In this document: piece by piece, positions 25,726 through 34,526 of the stretch
How positions within the stretch are numbered: position 1 is the stretch's first letter
How the letters are laid out: the number at the start of each line of letters is the position of its first letter
Source of the DNA: Streptomyces silvae
Lineage (GTDB): Bacteria > Actinomycetota > Actinomycetes > Streptomycetales > Streptomycetaceae
Assembly: GCF_016745505.1 (NCBI RefSeq)
Contig: NZ_JAERUC010000172.1
Coordinates: 1-64,000, forward strand
Direction of reading: 5' to 3'
Length of the DNA: 64,000 nt
Made by a program: the position numbers and the translations under genes
The notes under the pieces: generated by a model
What the model was told of the DNA's origin: nothing
Seen by the model: only the letters and a program-made list of their open reading frames with translations
Database searches by the model: none

Positions 25726-26487
25726 GTGACCGAACCTGATGTGCCGACGGCAGAGAATTCCCCGTCCGCCCCTCGCGTCTTCATCTCGTACGCCCAGGAC
25801 GACGACGCCCACAAGGAACGGGTCCGGTGCCTGTGGGCCCTTCTCCGCGGCAACCATGTGGACGCGCAGATCGACGGACCGGCGGCGGAACAGCCCCAGG
25901 ACTGGCCGATGTGGATGACGGGCCAGATCCGCGAGGCGGACCACATCCTTGTCATCGCGTCACCCGCCTACCGTCGTCGCGCAGAGGGCGAGGAGGAAGC
26001 CGGGATCGGCAGAGGAGTGGCCTGGGAGGCCCGCCAACTGCGCGCGATCGTGCACCGGAACCCCAGCGACTGGCACATGCGCATCCTGGGAGTGGTCCTG
26101 CCCGGCCAGAGCAGTGACGACCTTCCTTCATTCATGACCGGAGGGGCCGTCACTGTCTACGAGGTTCCCTCCCTCGACCGGCCTGGAATCGAGGGGCTTC
26201 TGCGCTACCTCCTCCAGCAACCGTTCGAGACGGTGCCCCCTCTGGGACCTCGGCCCCATCTCCCTGCCCGCAGCGCTTCCGAGCACCCCTCCCCCGGCCC
26301 GGCGCCGGAAGCAGCAACCGCCACTCCGAAGCCGCAGGGGGCGGCCGCGCCTGCGCAGCAATCCATCACGTCGTACGGCGGGATTGCCGTCGGCGCGCTG
26401 AACGGCAACGTCCACTTCCACCAAGCCCCCCTGCCCGCGACGGACACCGGCACAGGCGCCGCCGAGGGCGAGGACGGCGCACGGTGA
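25726..26487 (+). CDS. SEFIR-domain effector with C-terminal amyloid-like motif
   Basis: This 253-residue protein has a SEFIR (TIR-related) domain at about 16-165, with RVFISYAQDDDAHKERV, DGPAAEQPQDWPMWM and ADHILVIASPAYRRR, all SEFIR signatures. A Pro/Ala-rich linker (about 175-208) follows. Residues 211-233 form a Gly/Asn-rich motif (GGIAVGALNGNVHFHQ) that matches the N-terminal motif of the next gene's product. GTG 25726 is the start, since upstream codons look non-coding. The stop overlaps the next start (GTGA). In known effector/NLR pairs the effector carries the signalling motif at its C-terminus. Confidence 0.85.
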   Translation: MTEPDVPTAENSPSAPRVFISYAQDDDAHKERVRCLWALLRGNHVDAQIDGPAAEQPQDWPMWMTGQIREADHILVIASPAYRRRAEGEEEAGIGRGVAWEARQLRAIVHRNPSDWHMRILGVVLPGQSSDDLPSFMTGGAVTVYEVPSLDRPGIEGLLRYLLQQPFETVPPLGPRPHLPARSASEHPSPGPAPEAATATPKPQGAAAPAQQSITSYGGIAVGALNGNVHFHQAPLPATDTGTGAAEGEDGAR

Positions 26488-29270
26488 CCGGGACCGGAGC
26501 TCCGGAAGAGGGCCGGCACCTCCAACAGGTCACTGCCGTCAACGGCTTCGCCTTCGGTGTCGTCGGTGCGGACATCCACGTGTTCGGCAGCGGACAGCCC
26601 CTCTACCTGCTGGCGAACTGGCGTTCCGAGGAGCCGGCAGACCCGGACTGGCTCCGCGAGCTGCCGAGCCGCATGCTCAACGCTCGTCGGCTCGTCGTGC
26701 CGTTCGTGGGGCGGGAAGGCGATCTGATCCGCCTCGGCGAATGGCGTGATACGGGCCCGCGCCTCGCCGTGCGCTGGCTCCACGGGCCGGGCGGCCAGGG
26801 CAAGACCCGCCTGGCGACCGAGTTCGCCGCACGGTCCGCTGCGGCGGGCTGGAAGGTCGTGGCCGCCTTCCACGGGCCCGATGCGGACTGGATCAGGGAG
26901 AGTACCCAGGACCTGAGCCTGACGGGGCACACGGGGCTGCTGGTCGTCGTCGACTACGCGGACCGGTGGCAGCTGGCAGCCCTGACCTGGTTGCTGAAGA
27001 ACAACTTGCTGCACAGGACCGGGGTGACCACCCGGGTCCTCATGGTGGCGCGCACGGCCAACGCCTGGCCCGCGATCCGCGGCATCCTGGATACGTACCA
27101 GGCCGGGACCTCAGGGCACGTCCTCGCACCGCTCGACGGCGAAGCCGGGGACGCCAGGCCCGCGACCCCGGACGAGCGAACCGAAATGTTCGAGGCCGCC
27201 CGGGACAGTTTCGCGCGGATCTACGGACGTCCCTCGGCTCGCCTAGTCCCTCCGCCCGACAGCCTCTCCGGTGCGGACTTCGGGCTGACCCTGGCCGTAC
27301 ACATGGCCGCGCTCGTCGCCGTCGACTGTCATGGCCGGGGCGGGCGACCGCCCGACGACATGGGCCGCCTGACGGCGTACCTCCTCAACCGTGAACAGCT
27401 CCACTGGGCACGTCTGTACGGCGACGGGGCTCCGGACTCCCCCGCCCTTCGCCCCTTCCGAACCCCACCCGATGCGATGAACCGCCTCGTCTTCATCGCC
27501 GGGCTGACCGGGGCCCTCCCGCGCGCGGGGGGCCTGGCGGTCCTGGGGCGCCTGGAGACGCCCGCAGCCGCGCAGGCCATGGAGGACCACGCGTTCTGCT
27601 ATCCGCCGTCGGACGCGGCCCTGGCGTTGGAGCCGCTTTACCCGGACCGGCTCACGGAGGACTTCCTCGCCCTGACCCTGCCCGGCCACCAGGCGGACCA
27701 CCCGCACCAGGCGTGGGCTCCCGGAACGGTGTCGACGCTGATGGCCCGTACCGGCGAGGGCGCCGAGCCACCGGCCTGGACACCCCGCGGTCTCACGTTC
27801 CTCGCTGACGCGGCGGCCCGCTGGCCCCATCTCGCGGCGTATCTGAACGAGATCCTGCTCAGGGACCCTGCGCTCGCGACAGCGGGGGGCAACGCGGCGC
27901 TGACCTCTCTCGCGAGCGTTCCCGGTATCGACGTCTCGCTGTTCATGGCCATGCACCCGTTCTTCCCTTACCCGGCCCCCGATCTCGCGCCGGGGATCGC
28001 TGATGTCATGCGGCGGCTCGGCGACCACGTGCTCGCCCACACGGAAGAGGATGCGACGCGGGCCGACTTCCATGAAGAGTTGTGCGTCCGGCTGAGCGCC
28101 GCCGGCAGGCATGAGGAAGCGCTGGAATCAGCACAGGCATCCGTGGCCCTCCGCCGGCCACTCGCCGACCGTGACCGTCGCCGGTACGCCCATGCGCTCC
28201 ACGCCCTCGGCACCGCACTCTGGGCGCTGGGCCGGTACCCGGAGGCCCTGGAGCAGGCCGACGAGGCCGTCAGGTTACGTCGGCAGCTGGCGGACGACGG
28301 CAGCCCACGCTCGGCGCACGACCTCGCCCACGCACTCGACAACCAGGGCACTCTGCTGAGCCAGGTCGCAAGCCATACGGAAGCACTGAAGGTGAGGATC
28401 AAGGCGCGAGACGTCTGGCGCCGCCAGGTCCGGAAGCACTCCCGTGCCGGCGAGACCGAACACCTGGAGGCCATGCAGGCCGGTCTCGCGCAGAGCCTTG
28501 CACATCTCAGCGGCACACAGCTCCATCTCGGCCGCCACGAACCAGCCCTGGCCACGGCCGAAGAAGGGGTGACACTCTTCGAGCAGCTCTTACCCGATCC
28601 TCTGCCGGAAGACGGCACCGTCCCCTACCTCCTGCCGCCGTACCAGCAAGCGGTCTCCGCACTCGGCACCGCCCTTCTGGCGTCCGGCCGAACTCAGCAG
28701 GCGCGTGCGGCATTCCGTCAGGCCGTGGCCATGGCCGAACGTCTCGTCGAGGTCAATCCCCAGGCCTACGAGCCGCGTCTGCTGGACGACCTGTCGAGCC
28801 TGGGCGTCGTGTGCTCCATGACGGGCCGTCACGAAGAGGCCCTGGAAACCCTGGAACTGGCCCTCACCCGCTTCGTGCGCCTGGCGCGAACCAACCCGGT
28901 GCTCCACGAGGCCGACCTCGCACGCGTGCTGGTCCACCTCACGGAGACCTACGCGCGCGAGAAGGGCCCACAGGCCGCTCTGGCGGCGGCGGAACAGACG
29001 GTGGACATCTACCGGCGGCTCACCGCCGGGCACCCCCGGGTGTACGAGCCGGCCTTCGCCCAGGCCTTGTATCTCCGCGGAGTGAACTTGGCGCGCCTCA
29101 GCCGGCACATGGACGCGGTCGACTCCCTCAGCGATGCCGTCGCCGTGCAACGCCGGCTCGCGGACACCACGCCACAGGCCCACGAGGCGAGACTGGCGGA
29201 GTTTCTGGCTGCGCTCACGGAGGTGCGCGGAGCTGCCGACTCCCCGGCTCACGAAGTGGTACGGGACTGA
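26484..29270 (+). CDS. STAND/NLR-like NTPase with TPR sensor and N-terminal amyloid-like motif
   Basis: This 928-residue protein begins with the motif at 14-35 (NGFAFGVVGADIHVFG). WLRELPSRMLNAR (56-68) leads into the NTPase, with Walker A GPGGQGKT (101-108) and Walker B LLVVVDYAD (152-160). A helical winged/arm region follows, and from about 520 TPR repeats run to the C-terminus (patterns like NPQAYEPRL..., GRHEEALETLELAL). The start overlaps the SEFIR stop by 4 bases, so the two are made together. Likely mode: ligand binding to the TPRs drives oligomerisation, exposes the motif and templates the SEFIR partner. The trigger is unknown. Confidence 0.85.
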   Translation: MTGTGAPEEGRHLQQVTAVNGFAFGVVGADIHVFGSGQPLYLLANWRSEEPADPDWLRELPSRMLNARRLVVPFVGREGDLIRLGEWRDTGPRLAVRWLHGPGGQGKTRLATEFAARSAAAGWKVVAAFHGPDADWIRESTQDLSLTGHTGLLVVVDYADRWQLAALTWLLKNNLLHRTGVTTRVLMVARTANAWPAIRGILDTYQAGTSGHVLAPLDGEAGDARPATPDERTEMFEAARDSFARIYGRPSARLVPPPDSLSGADFGLTLAVHMAALVAVDCHGRGGRPPDDMGRLTAYLLNREQLHWARLYGDGAPDSPALRPFRTPPDAMNRLVFIAGLTGALPRAGGLAVLGRLETPAAAQAMEDHAFCYPPSDAALALEPLYPDRLTEDFLALTLPGHQADHPHQAWAPGTVSTLMARTGEGAEPPAWTPRGLTFLADAAARWPHLAAYLNEILLRDPALATAGGNAALTSLASVPGIDVSLFMAMHPFFPYPAPDLAPGIADVMRRLGDHVLAHTEEDATRADFHEELCVRLSAAGRHEEALESAQASVALRRPLADRDRRRYAHALHALGTALWALGRYPEALEQADEAVRLRRQLADDGSPRSAHDLAHALDNQGTLLSQVASHTEALKVRIKARDVWRRQVRKHSRAGETEHLEAMQAGLAQSLAHLSGTQLHLGRHEPALATAEEGVTLFEQLLPDPLPEDGTVPYLLPPYQQAVSALGTALLASGRTQQARAAFRQAVAMAERLVEVNPQAYEPRLLDDLSSLGVVCSMTGRHEEALETLELALTRFVRLARTNPVLHEADLARVLVHLTETYAREKGPQAALAAAEQTVDIYRRLTAGHPRVYEPAFAQALYLRGVNLARLSRHMDAVDSLSDAVAVQRRLADTTPQAHEARLAEFLAALTEVRGAADSPAHEVVRD

Positions 29271-29402
29271 GTCCGCGCCGCGCCGCGCCCCGGTTCCGCG
29301 GATTCGTCGGGACGGCCGGGGAGGGCGCCCGAGTCCGCGAGGCCGTCGACATGCCTCTGCTGACCCCACGCCCGCGCGTATCGAGTCGTTATTCTCAGCG
29401 CC

Positions 29403-29843
29403 ATGACTCTTCAGCGGATGGACAACGTCGCCATCGTCGTCGACGACCTGGACGCGGCCGTCGCCTTCTTCACCGAGCTGGGCATGGAGCTGGAAGGCAG
29501 GGCACAGATCGAAGGCCTCTACGCGGACCGCACCGTCGGACTCGACGGTGTCCGGAGCAGCATCGCGATGATGCGGACCCCGGACGGTCACAGCAAGCTG
29601 GAGCTGACCAAGTTCCACGCCCCCGCGCCTTCCGAAGCCGAGCCGCGGAACCCTCCGCCCAACACGCTTGGCCTGCATCGCGTCATGTTCGCCGTCGACG
29701 ACATCGACGACACCATCGCCCGTCTGCGCGCCCACGGTGCCGAACTCCTGGGCGAGGTAGCGCAGTACGAGAACGTCTTCCGGCTCTGCAACCTCCGCGG
29801 CCCAGCGGGCATCATCGTCGCCTTGGCCGAACAGATCGGCTGA
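29403..29843 (+). CDS. VOC (glyoxalase/bleomycin-resistance fold) protein
   Basis: This 146-residue vicinal-oxygen-chelate protein has two beta-alpha-beta-beta-beta halves: MDNVAIVVDDLDAAVAFFTELG in the first, HRVMFAVDDIDDTIARLRAHG in the second. Candidate metal ligands include the Glu in KLELTKF and the second-half His. The role is unknown. It lies between two STAND-type genes, 132 bases after the first, and may be unrelated cargo. The ATG is well placed by homology. Confidence 0.85.
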   Translation: MTLQRMDNVAIVVDDLDAAVAFFTELGMELEGRAQIEGLYADRTVGLDGVRSSIAMMRTPDGHSKLELTKFHAPAPSEAEPRNPPPNTLGLHRVMFAVDDIDDTIARLRAHGAELLGEVAQYENVFRLCNLRGPAGIIVALAEQIG

Positions 29844-29909
29844 CACGGGCCTGCCGCGCGTCCGGAAAGGCATGGCAAGGCCCGGCGGGGAGCCCGTCCG
29901 GCCGAGCCT

Positions 29910-30542
29910 TCATCGCCCGCTGTCGTCATCGCGCCGGGGAAGAGCTTGAGCCGAGTGCGCCGCTCGACGGCCGGCGAGGGACGCGCGTATCGCGGGCCAG
30001 GCATCGAGACGGGACGACAGGAGCAGCATCCTCACCGGGGCGTCCGCACGCTCCAGCAGAGCGTTACTGAAGAGCCACGTCACATGGCTGTGGGGCCATC
30101 GGTCGATGTGGTCCACGATCAGCAGAACCCCCACGGGCCCGCCAGCGCGTATCTCAGGGGCCACCGCTGCTACGGGGGAAGGACCGGAGCCGAGTGACGC
30201 GGTGAGCACCTCCCATCCGGCCCCCGCCGACTCCGCTGCGAACCGGGCGGCAAGCTCGCCCCTGCGGCCGTCATCAGGTCCGTGCAGCCAGCGCCCGGAG
30301 AGGGCCGGCCCGCTGTCGCGCCACTCGCGCAGGCGCTCCAGTGCCGCAGCGGGGACGTCGGTACGAGGAAGGGGCGCCCGACCGGACGGCCAGGTGTCCA
30401 GCCGGTACGCCGGAGCACCGTCGCCGAACACGTGAATGTCCGCGTGCATCGCGCCGTAGGCGAATCCGTCCGCCGCGACGATGCGCTGTTCGCCGGCGGG
30501 GCACGGTCCGCCGCCCGGATCCGGGCCTGAAGTGATCGGCAT
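29910..30542 (-). CDS. truncated STAND paralogue: signalling motif kept, Walker A lost, sensor absent
   Basis: This 210-residue protein is collinear with the first 200 or so residues of the two STAND genes. The motif at about 25-40 reads DGFAYGAMHADIHVFG. Where the paralogues have GPGGQGKT this has GPDDGRRG (88-95), so the catalytic Lys and Thr are gone. Walker B is partly kept (LLIVDHIDRW). The protein stops just after the region equivalent to AWPAIR and lacks the arm and TPRs. A CATAAT box 8 bases before the ATG and no visible Shine-Dalgarno suggest a leaderless mRNA. It may be a dominant-negative regulator, or simply a decaying copy. Confidence 0.7.
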   Translation of the reverse strand: MPITSGPDPGGGPCPAGEQRIVAADGFAYGAMHADIHVFGDGAPAYRLDTWPSGRAPLPRTDVPAAALERLREWRDSGPALSGRWLHGPDDGRRGELAARFAAESAGAGWEVLTASLGSGPSPVAAVAPEIRAGGPVGVLLIVDHIDRWPHSHVTWLFSNALLERADAPVRMLLLSSRLDAWPAIRASLAGRRAAHSAQALPRRDDDSGR

Positions 30543-30660
30543 CAAGTCCGATTATGTGCGGTCATGCCCGCCCGTACCTGACTTTGCGCATTCCTGCGTG
30601 GCCGCGGTGGCCGGGCTGTACGTTCGTCCGACCGTCCGTCGACCCCCAGGAGCGCCGTCG

Positions 30661-33588
30661 ATGTCAGCCGCACCGGACAGCACGGTTCCACCGACCCACC
30701 AGAGTGTCCGCGCGGAGAGCGGTTTCGCGTACGGAGTGATCGGCGCGGATCTGCACATTCTCGGCAACGGTATGCCGCTCTACCTCCTCGGGAACTGGAG
30801 CCCTGCCGCACCTGCGCCGACGCCGTGGCTGCGGGAGCTGCCCAGCCGCATGCTCAACGCACGGAACGCCGTGGTCGGGTTCCACGGGCGGCATGACGAG
30901 CGTCGGTCGTTGCACGCGTGGCTGGCCGAGGACGCGCGGCTGTCGATGAGGTGGCTGCACGGTGTCGGGGGACAGGGCAAGACCCGGCTGGCGGATCAGC
31001 TGGCCCTGGAAGCCGGTGCGAGGGGATGGAAGACCGTCGTGGCGACGCATGGCCCGGGGGCGGTGGTGCGTTCAGCCTCGCACGACCTGCGCTCGGACAA
31101 CCACGCCGGTCTGCTGATCATCGTCGACTACGCGGATCGCTGGCCGCTGTCCCACCTGAACTGGCTGTTCAGCAACTCGCTCCTGCGGCAACCGGGCCTG
31201 CCCATCCGCGTGCTGCTGCTCGCCCGCACCGATGACGCCTGGCTCCCGGTCTCCGAGGCGGCGGCGGAGCAGGGAGCCGCGACCTCTCAGCAGCGCCTCG
31301 ACGCGCTGCCGGCCACGGTAACGGCCCGGACGGAGATGTTCAGCGCGGCGCGGGACGGATTCGCTCAGCACTACGGATTTGCCGAATCACCCACCGTCGT
31401 GCCGGCCGTGCCGCTGGAATCCGCCGGGATGGGACTCACCCTGGCGCTGCATGTCACGGCGCTGGTCGCCGTGGACGCCCACGTCTCGGGCCGGCGGGCG
31501 CCCGCCGACATGGCCGGGCTGACGGTGTACCTGCTCGACCGTGAGCATGCGCACTGGTCACGGATGGCCGACGACGGAACGCACCACGTCGGCGCCACTC
31601 GCGGAGCTCTCCGTACGACGCCGGAGGTGATGAACCACACCGTCTTCGTCGCCTCACTCACCGGGCCGCAGACGCACGACCGGGGGCGGACCGCACTGCG
31701 GGATGCCGGCATCCACGGCGCCTCGCACCGCCCGGACCAGATCCTTGCCGACCACGCGCTCTGCTATCCCGCCGCACAGCCCGGTGACCGCACCGTCCTG
31801 GAACCGCTGTATCCCGACCGACTGGCCGAGGACTTCCTCGCCCTCACCCTGCCCGGCCACTCCGTCACGGACTATCCCGCCCAGGCCTGGGCGGGGCCCA
31901 CCAGCCGACTGCTGACCGTACGCGATGAGGAGGGCTCGGCACCGGCACATCTCGCCCGTGCGCTCACGTTCCTGGCTTCCGCCGCCATGCCCGACCGCTG
32001 GCCCCATCTCACAGGGTACGTCGAGGAGATCCTGCGCACAGATCCCCTGCTGGCGCTCGACGCGGGCGGCGCCGCCCTGACGGCTCTCGCCGCAGCCGAA
32101 CTCGACACCGAAGTCCTGGAGGCCATCGAAGAGCGGCTCCCGCCGGGCAGCCACACGGACCTGGACACCGGGATCGCCGCGCTCGTCCACGGGCTGGCCG
32201 TCCGCCGGCTGCCCCGGACCCGGGACCCACTGACCCGTGCCCGGGAACTCGACCGGCTCGGGGGACGTCTGGGGTTCGCAGGCCGGCACGCGGAGGGCCT
32301 CGAACGTACCCAGGAAGCGCTGGAGACATGGCGGTCACTCGTCGCAGCAGACCCGCAAACCCATGAGACCGGGCTGGCCGGGGCGCTGACCGATCTGGGG
32401 ATCCGCCTGGCACGGGTGGGCAGGCGCGAAGAGGCAGTGGCCCCGGCCCAGGAAGCGGTGGGCATCTGCCGCGGCGCCGCGGAAGCGGCCACCCCCGGCG
32501 CGCGCACCGACGCCGATGACGGCCTCGCCACGGCCCTCAACGAACTCGGGATCCGGCTGTCCGAAGTCGGCCGGCGCGAGGAGGCGGTCACCGCGGCGGC
32601 GGAGGCCGTGGCCCTCCGCCGGCGGCTGGCCTCGACGAACCCTGCGGTGTACGAGGAGGGTCTGGCCGCCGCCCTGAACAACCTCGGCAGCTTCCTTTCA
32701 CGGGCCGGGCACAGGAGCGAGACGCTGGAGATCGGGCAGGAAGTCCTTGCCATCCAGCGGCGGTTGACCGCCGAGGACCGTGCGGCGCACGAACCTCAGC
32801 TCGCCACGGCCCTGAGCAACCTGGGGATTCACCTGTGGGAGGCCCACCGGATGGACGAAGCACACGTCCCGACCCGGGAAGCCGTGGCCATCCGGCGCCG
32901 GCTGGCCGCCGTCAACCCGGCGGCGTACGAATCCCATCTGGCGGACGCCCTGGCCAATCTGGGCGCCCATCTGGCGGGAGCCGGGTTCCTGGAGGATGCC
33001 GTGCCGCCGACTGCGGAAGCGGTGGCGATCCAGCGCCGGCTCGCGCGGGCCAACCCGGCTGCGTACGAACCGGATCTCGCCTGGACACTCAGCAATCTGG
33101 GCGCGCATCTGTACGAGGTCCAGCGGCTGCCGGACGCGCTGACAGCGGGCCGGGAGGCAGTGGAGGTCCTGCGGCGCCTGGTCGGGGTCAACCCGGCGGC
33201 TCACGAACAGGACTTGGCGAGCGGGCTCGGCAATCTCGGTGTGTACCTGATACGCGCCGGTCGTCCCGAGGAAGCAGCCGAGGCATCCGGGGAGTCGGTG
33301 GCGATCCTGCGCCGGCTCGCGGCCGGGAACCCCGCCCTCCACGAACCCGAACTGCTGCGCACCTGGTGGACCATCGCGGATGAACACAAGAACCAGCGTC
33401 CGCACGCCGCACTGGAGGCCGCGGAGCAGGCGGTACGACTCTGCCGCCGCCTGGTCGCGGCGGAGCCGGACACCTACGCGACGGACCTGCGCATCGTGCT
33501 CACCGCTCAGGCCGACGTGCTGCGAATCCTCGGCCGCGCGGAGGAAGCCGATGCGATCGTAAGAGAGTTGGACGACGAGCACCTGTAG
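30661..33588 (+). CDS. second STAND/NLR-like NTPase with TPR sensor and N-terminal motif
   Basis: This 975-residue paralogue of the 26484-29270 gene product has its motif at 13-35 (SGFAYGVIGADLHILG), then WLRELPSRMLNAR, Walker A GVGGQGKT at exactly 101-108, and Walker B LLIIVDYAD. The sensor has a very regular TPR array with 46-residue units (NPAAYE...LANLGAHL...AVAIQRRL). AGGAGC lies 7 bases before the ATG. It has no adjacent SEFIR gene of its own; it faces the truncated paralogue across 118 bases. It probably shares the SEFIR effector or senses a second trigger. Confidence 0.85.
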   Translation: MSAAPDSTVPPTHQSVRAESGFAYGVIGADLHILGNGMPLYLLGNWSPAAPAPTPWLRELPSRMLNARNAVVGFHGRHDERRSLHAWLAEDARLSMRWLHGVGGQGKTRLADQLALEAGARGWKTVVATHGPGAVVRSASHDLRSDNHAGLLIIVDYADRWPLSHLNWLFSNSLLRQPGLPIRVLLLARTDDAWLPVSEAAAEQGAATSQQRLDALPATVTARTEMFSAARDGFAQHYGFAESPTVVPAVPLESAGMGLTLALHVTALVAVDAHVSGRRAPADMAGLTVYLLDREHAHWSRMADDGTHHVGATRGALRTTPEVMNHTVFVASLTGPQTHDRGRTALRDAGIHGASHRPDQILADHALCYPAAQPGDRTVLEPLYPDRLAEDFLALTLPGHSVTDYPAQAWAGPTSRLLTVRDEEGSAPAHLARALTFLASAAMPDRWPHLTGYVEEILRTDPLLALDAGGAALTALAAAELDTEVLEAIEERLPPGSHTDLDTGIAALVHGLAVRRLPRTRDPLTRARELDRLGGRLGFAGRHAEGLERTQEALETWRSLVAADPQTHETGLAGALTDLGIRLARVGRREEAVAPAQEAVGICRGAAEAATPGARTDADDGLATALNELGIRLSEVGRREEAVTAAAEAVALRRRLASTNPAVYEEGLAAALNNLGSFLSRAGHRSETLEIGQEVLAIQRRLTAEDRAAHEPQLATALSNLGIHLWEAHRMDEAHVPTREAVAIRRRLAAVNPAAYESHLADALANLGAHLAGAGFLEDAVPPTAEAVAIQRRLARANPAAYEPDLAWTLSNLGAHLYEVQRLPDALTAGREAVEVLRRLVGVNPAAHEQDLASGLGNLGVYLIRAGRPEEAAEASGESVAILRRLAAGNPALHEPELLRTWWTIADEHKNQRPHAALEAAEQAVRLCRRLVAAEPDTYATDLRIVLTAQADVLRILGRAEEADAIVRELDDEHL
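32638..33465 (+). repeat. six tandem 138-bp units encoding 46-residue TPRs
   Basis: Equivalent unit-start codons fall at 32638, 32776, 32914, 33052, 33190 and 33328, exactly 138 bases apart. Each unit encodes a consensus starting near NPAAYE and ending RRLA. The sixth unit is slightly shortened. Sequence identity between units is moderate, so they are old or diversifying copies. Confidence 0.75.
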
Positions 33589-33998
33589 CCCCCGAGGCTC
33601 TCAAGGAGTCAGCACCGCCCTGCCCTCAGAAGCCTTCGGCGGACGACCTGCACACCTTCCCCTTCACTGCTTGAGCCGTCTCTTTCATGTCCTCCCGAGG
33701 AGTCCCCCTCAGCCTGCGCTGGGTATACGTGGTGATGATCCAGGAGTACGCCCGCCACATGGCCACGCCGACTTCCTGCGGGAACGGACCGACGGGACAA
33801 CCAGTGGCTGAGCGACGAACGCCGTCGTGGACGAACAGCTACGGAAAGCTACGATCTACCGCTCCTCTGCCGCCAGTTAACTCCACTACCGTGAAGGAGA
33901 GTTGAAGGCTCAGGGGTGTTGACGTGAACTCACTACCGGTGCTCTGATGATCTTGATAATGGCCTACGGCTCTCGCGGTCGTTCCTGAAGGAGTATTC
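33589..33998. other. intergenic region
   Basis: I see no supported gene in these 410 bases. Short open frames here have poor codon bias. A stretch at about 33709-33830 faintly resembles an integrase core but is too weak to call. The 3' end is AT-richer and should carry the promoter of the secreted protein at 33999. Confidence 0.45.
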
Positions 33999-34424
33999 AT
34001 GCGTCCCTCCCTGCAGCGTACGGTCACCGGTGGCGCTCTCTCGATGACGTTCCTGGGAGCCGGGCTCGTCGCCGCGCCCTCGGCCTCCGCGGCCGCGGCG
34101 TACAACGGCGCCTGCGGGGCCGGATACTCCGTCGTCAATTCGGGTGCGGTCGGCACCCGGGGAATGACGTATCTGACGTACAGCGCGGCCACGGGGAAGA
34201 ACTGCATCGTCACCATTCGCAACACGCCGGGTACGGGCGTCTACATCTACGCCGGATTCCAGCTCGCCAACCAGGGAAACACCGCCGTGGACGACCACGG
34301 GACGTACACCAGCTACGCGGGCCCCGTGTACATCAGCGGCAAGGGGTCCTGCATCGACTGGTCCGGGGCGATCGGCCCCGCGCCCGAGCAGTACGTGATC
34401 CGGTACGCGACGAACTGCGGCTGA
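33999..34424 (+). CDS. spore-associated secreted protein (SapA-like)
   Basis: This 141-residue exported protein has a signal peptide at about residues 1-32 (hydrophobic run, APSASA). The mature part begins AAYNGACGAGYSVVNSG and contains TYLTYSAATGKNCIVTIRNTPG and CIDWSG. This is the pattern I recall for Streptomyces spore-associated proteins. Four cysteines in the mature part (CG, NC, SC, NCG) could form two disulfides. AAGGAG lies 5 bases before the ATG. The function is unknown. Confidence 0.8.
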   Translation: MRPSLQRTVTGGALSMTFLGAGLVAAPSASAAAAYNGACGAGYSVVNSGAVGTRGMTYLTYSAATGKNCIVTIRNTPGTGVYIYAGFQLANQGNTAVDDHGTYTSYAGPVYISGKGSCIDWSGAIGPAPEQYVIRYATNCG

Positions 34425-34526
34425 TCCATCGGGCGGCAGCCCGGGTTCCCCTGCATCGTGGCGGCGCACCGGTCCCTACGGGATGCCGCCACGGCTGCGG
34501 GAACGCGCCTGCCGGAGGGGGCGGGC

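Noticed and set aside
33709..33830. Faint integrase-core-like peptide in the intergenic region
   Set aside because: Similarity needs two frame changes and no catalytic residues can be placed.
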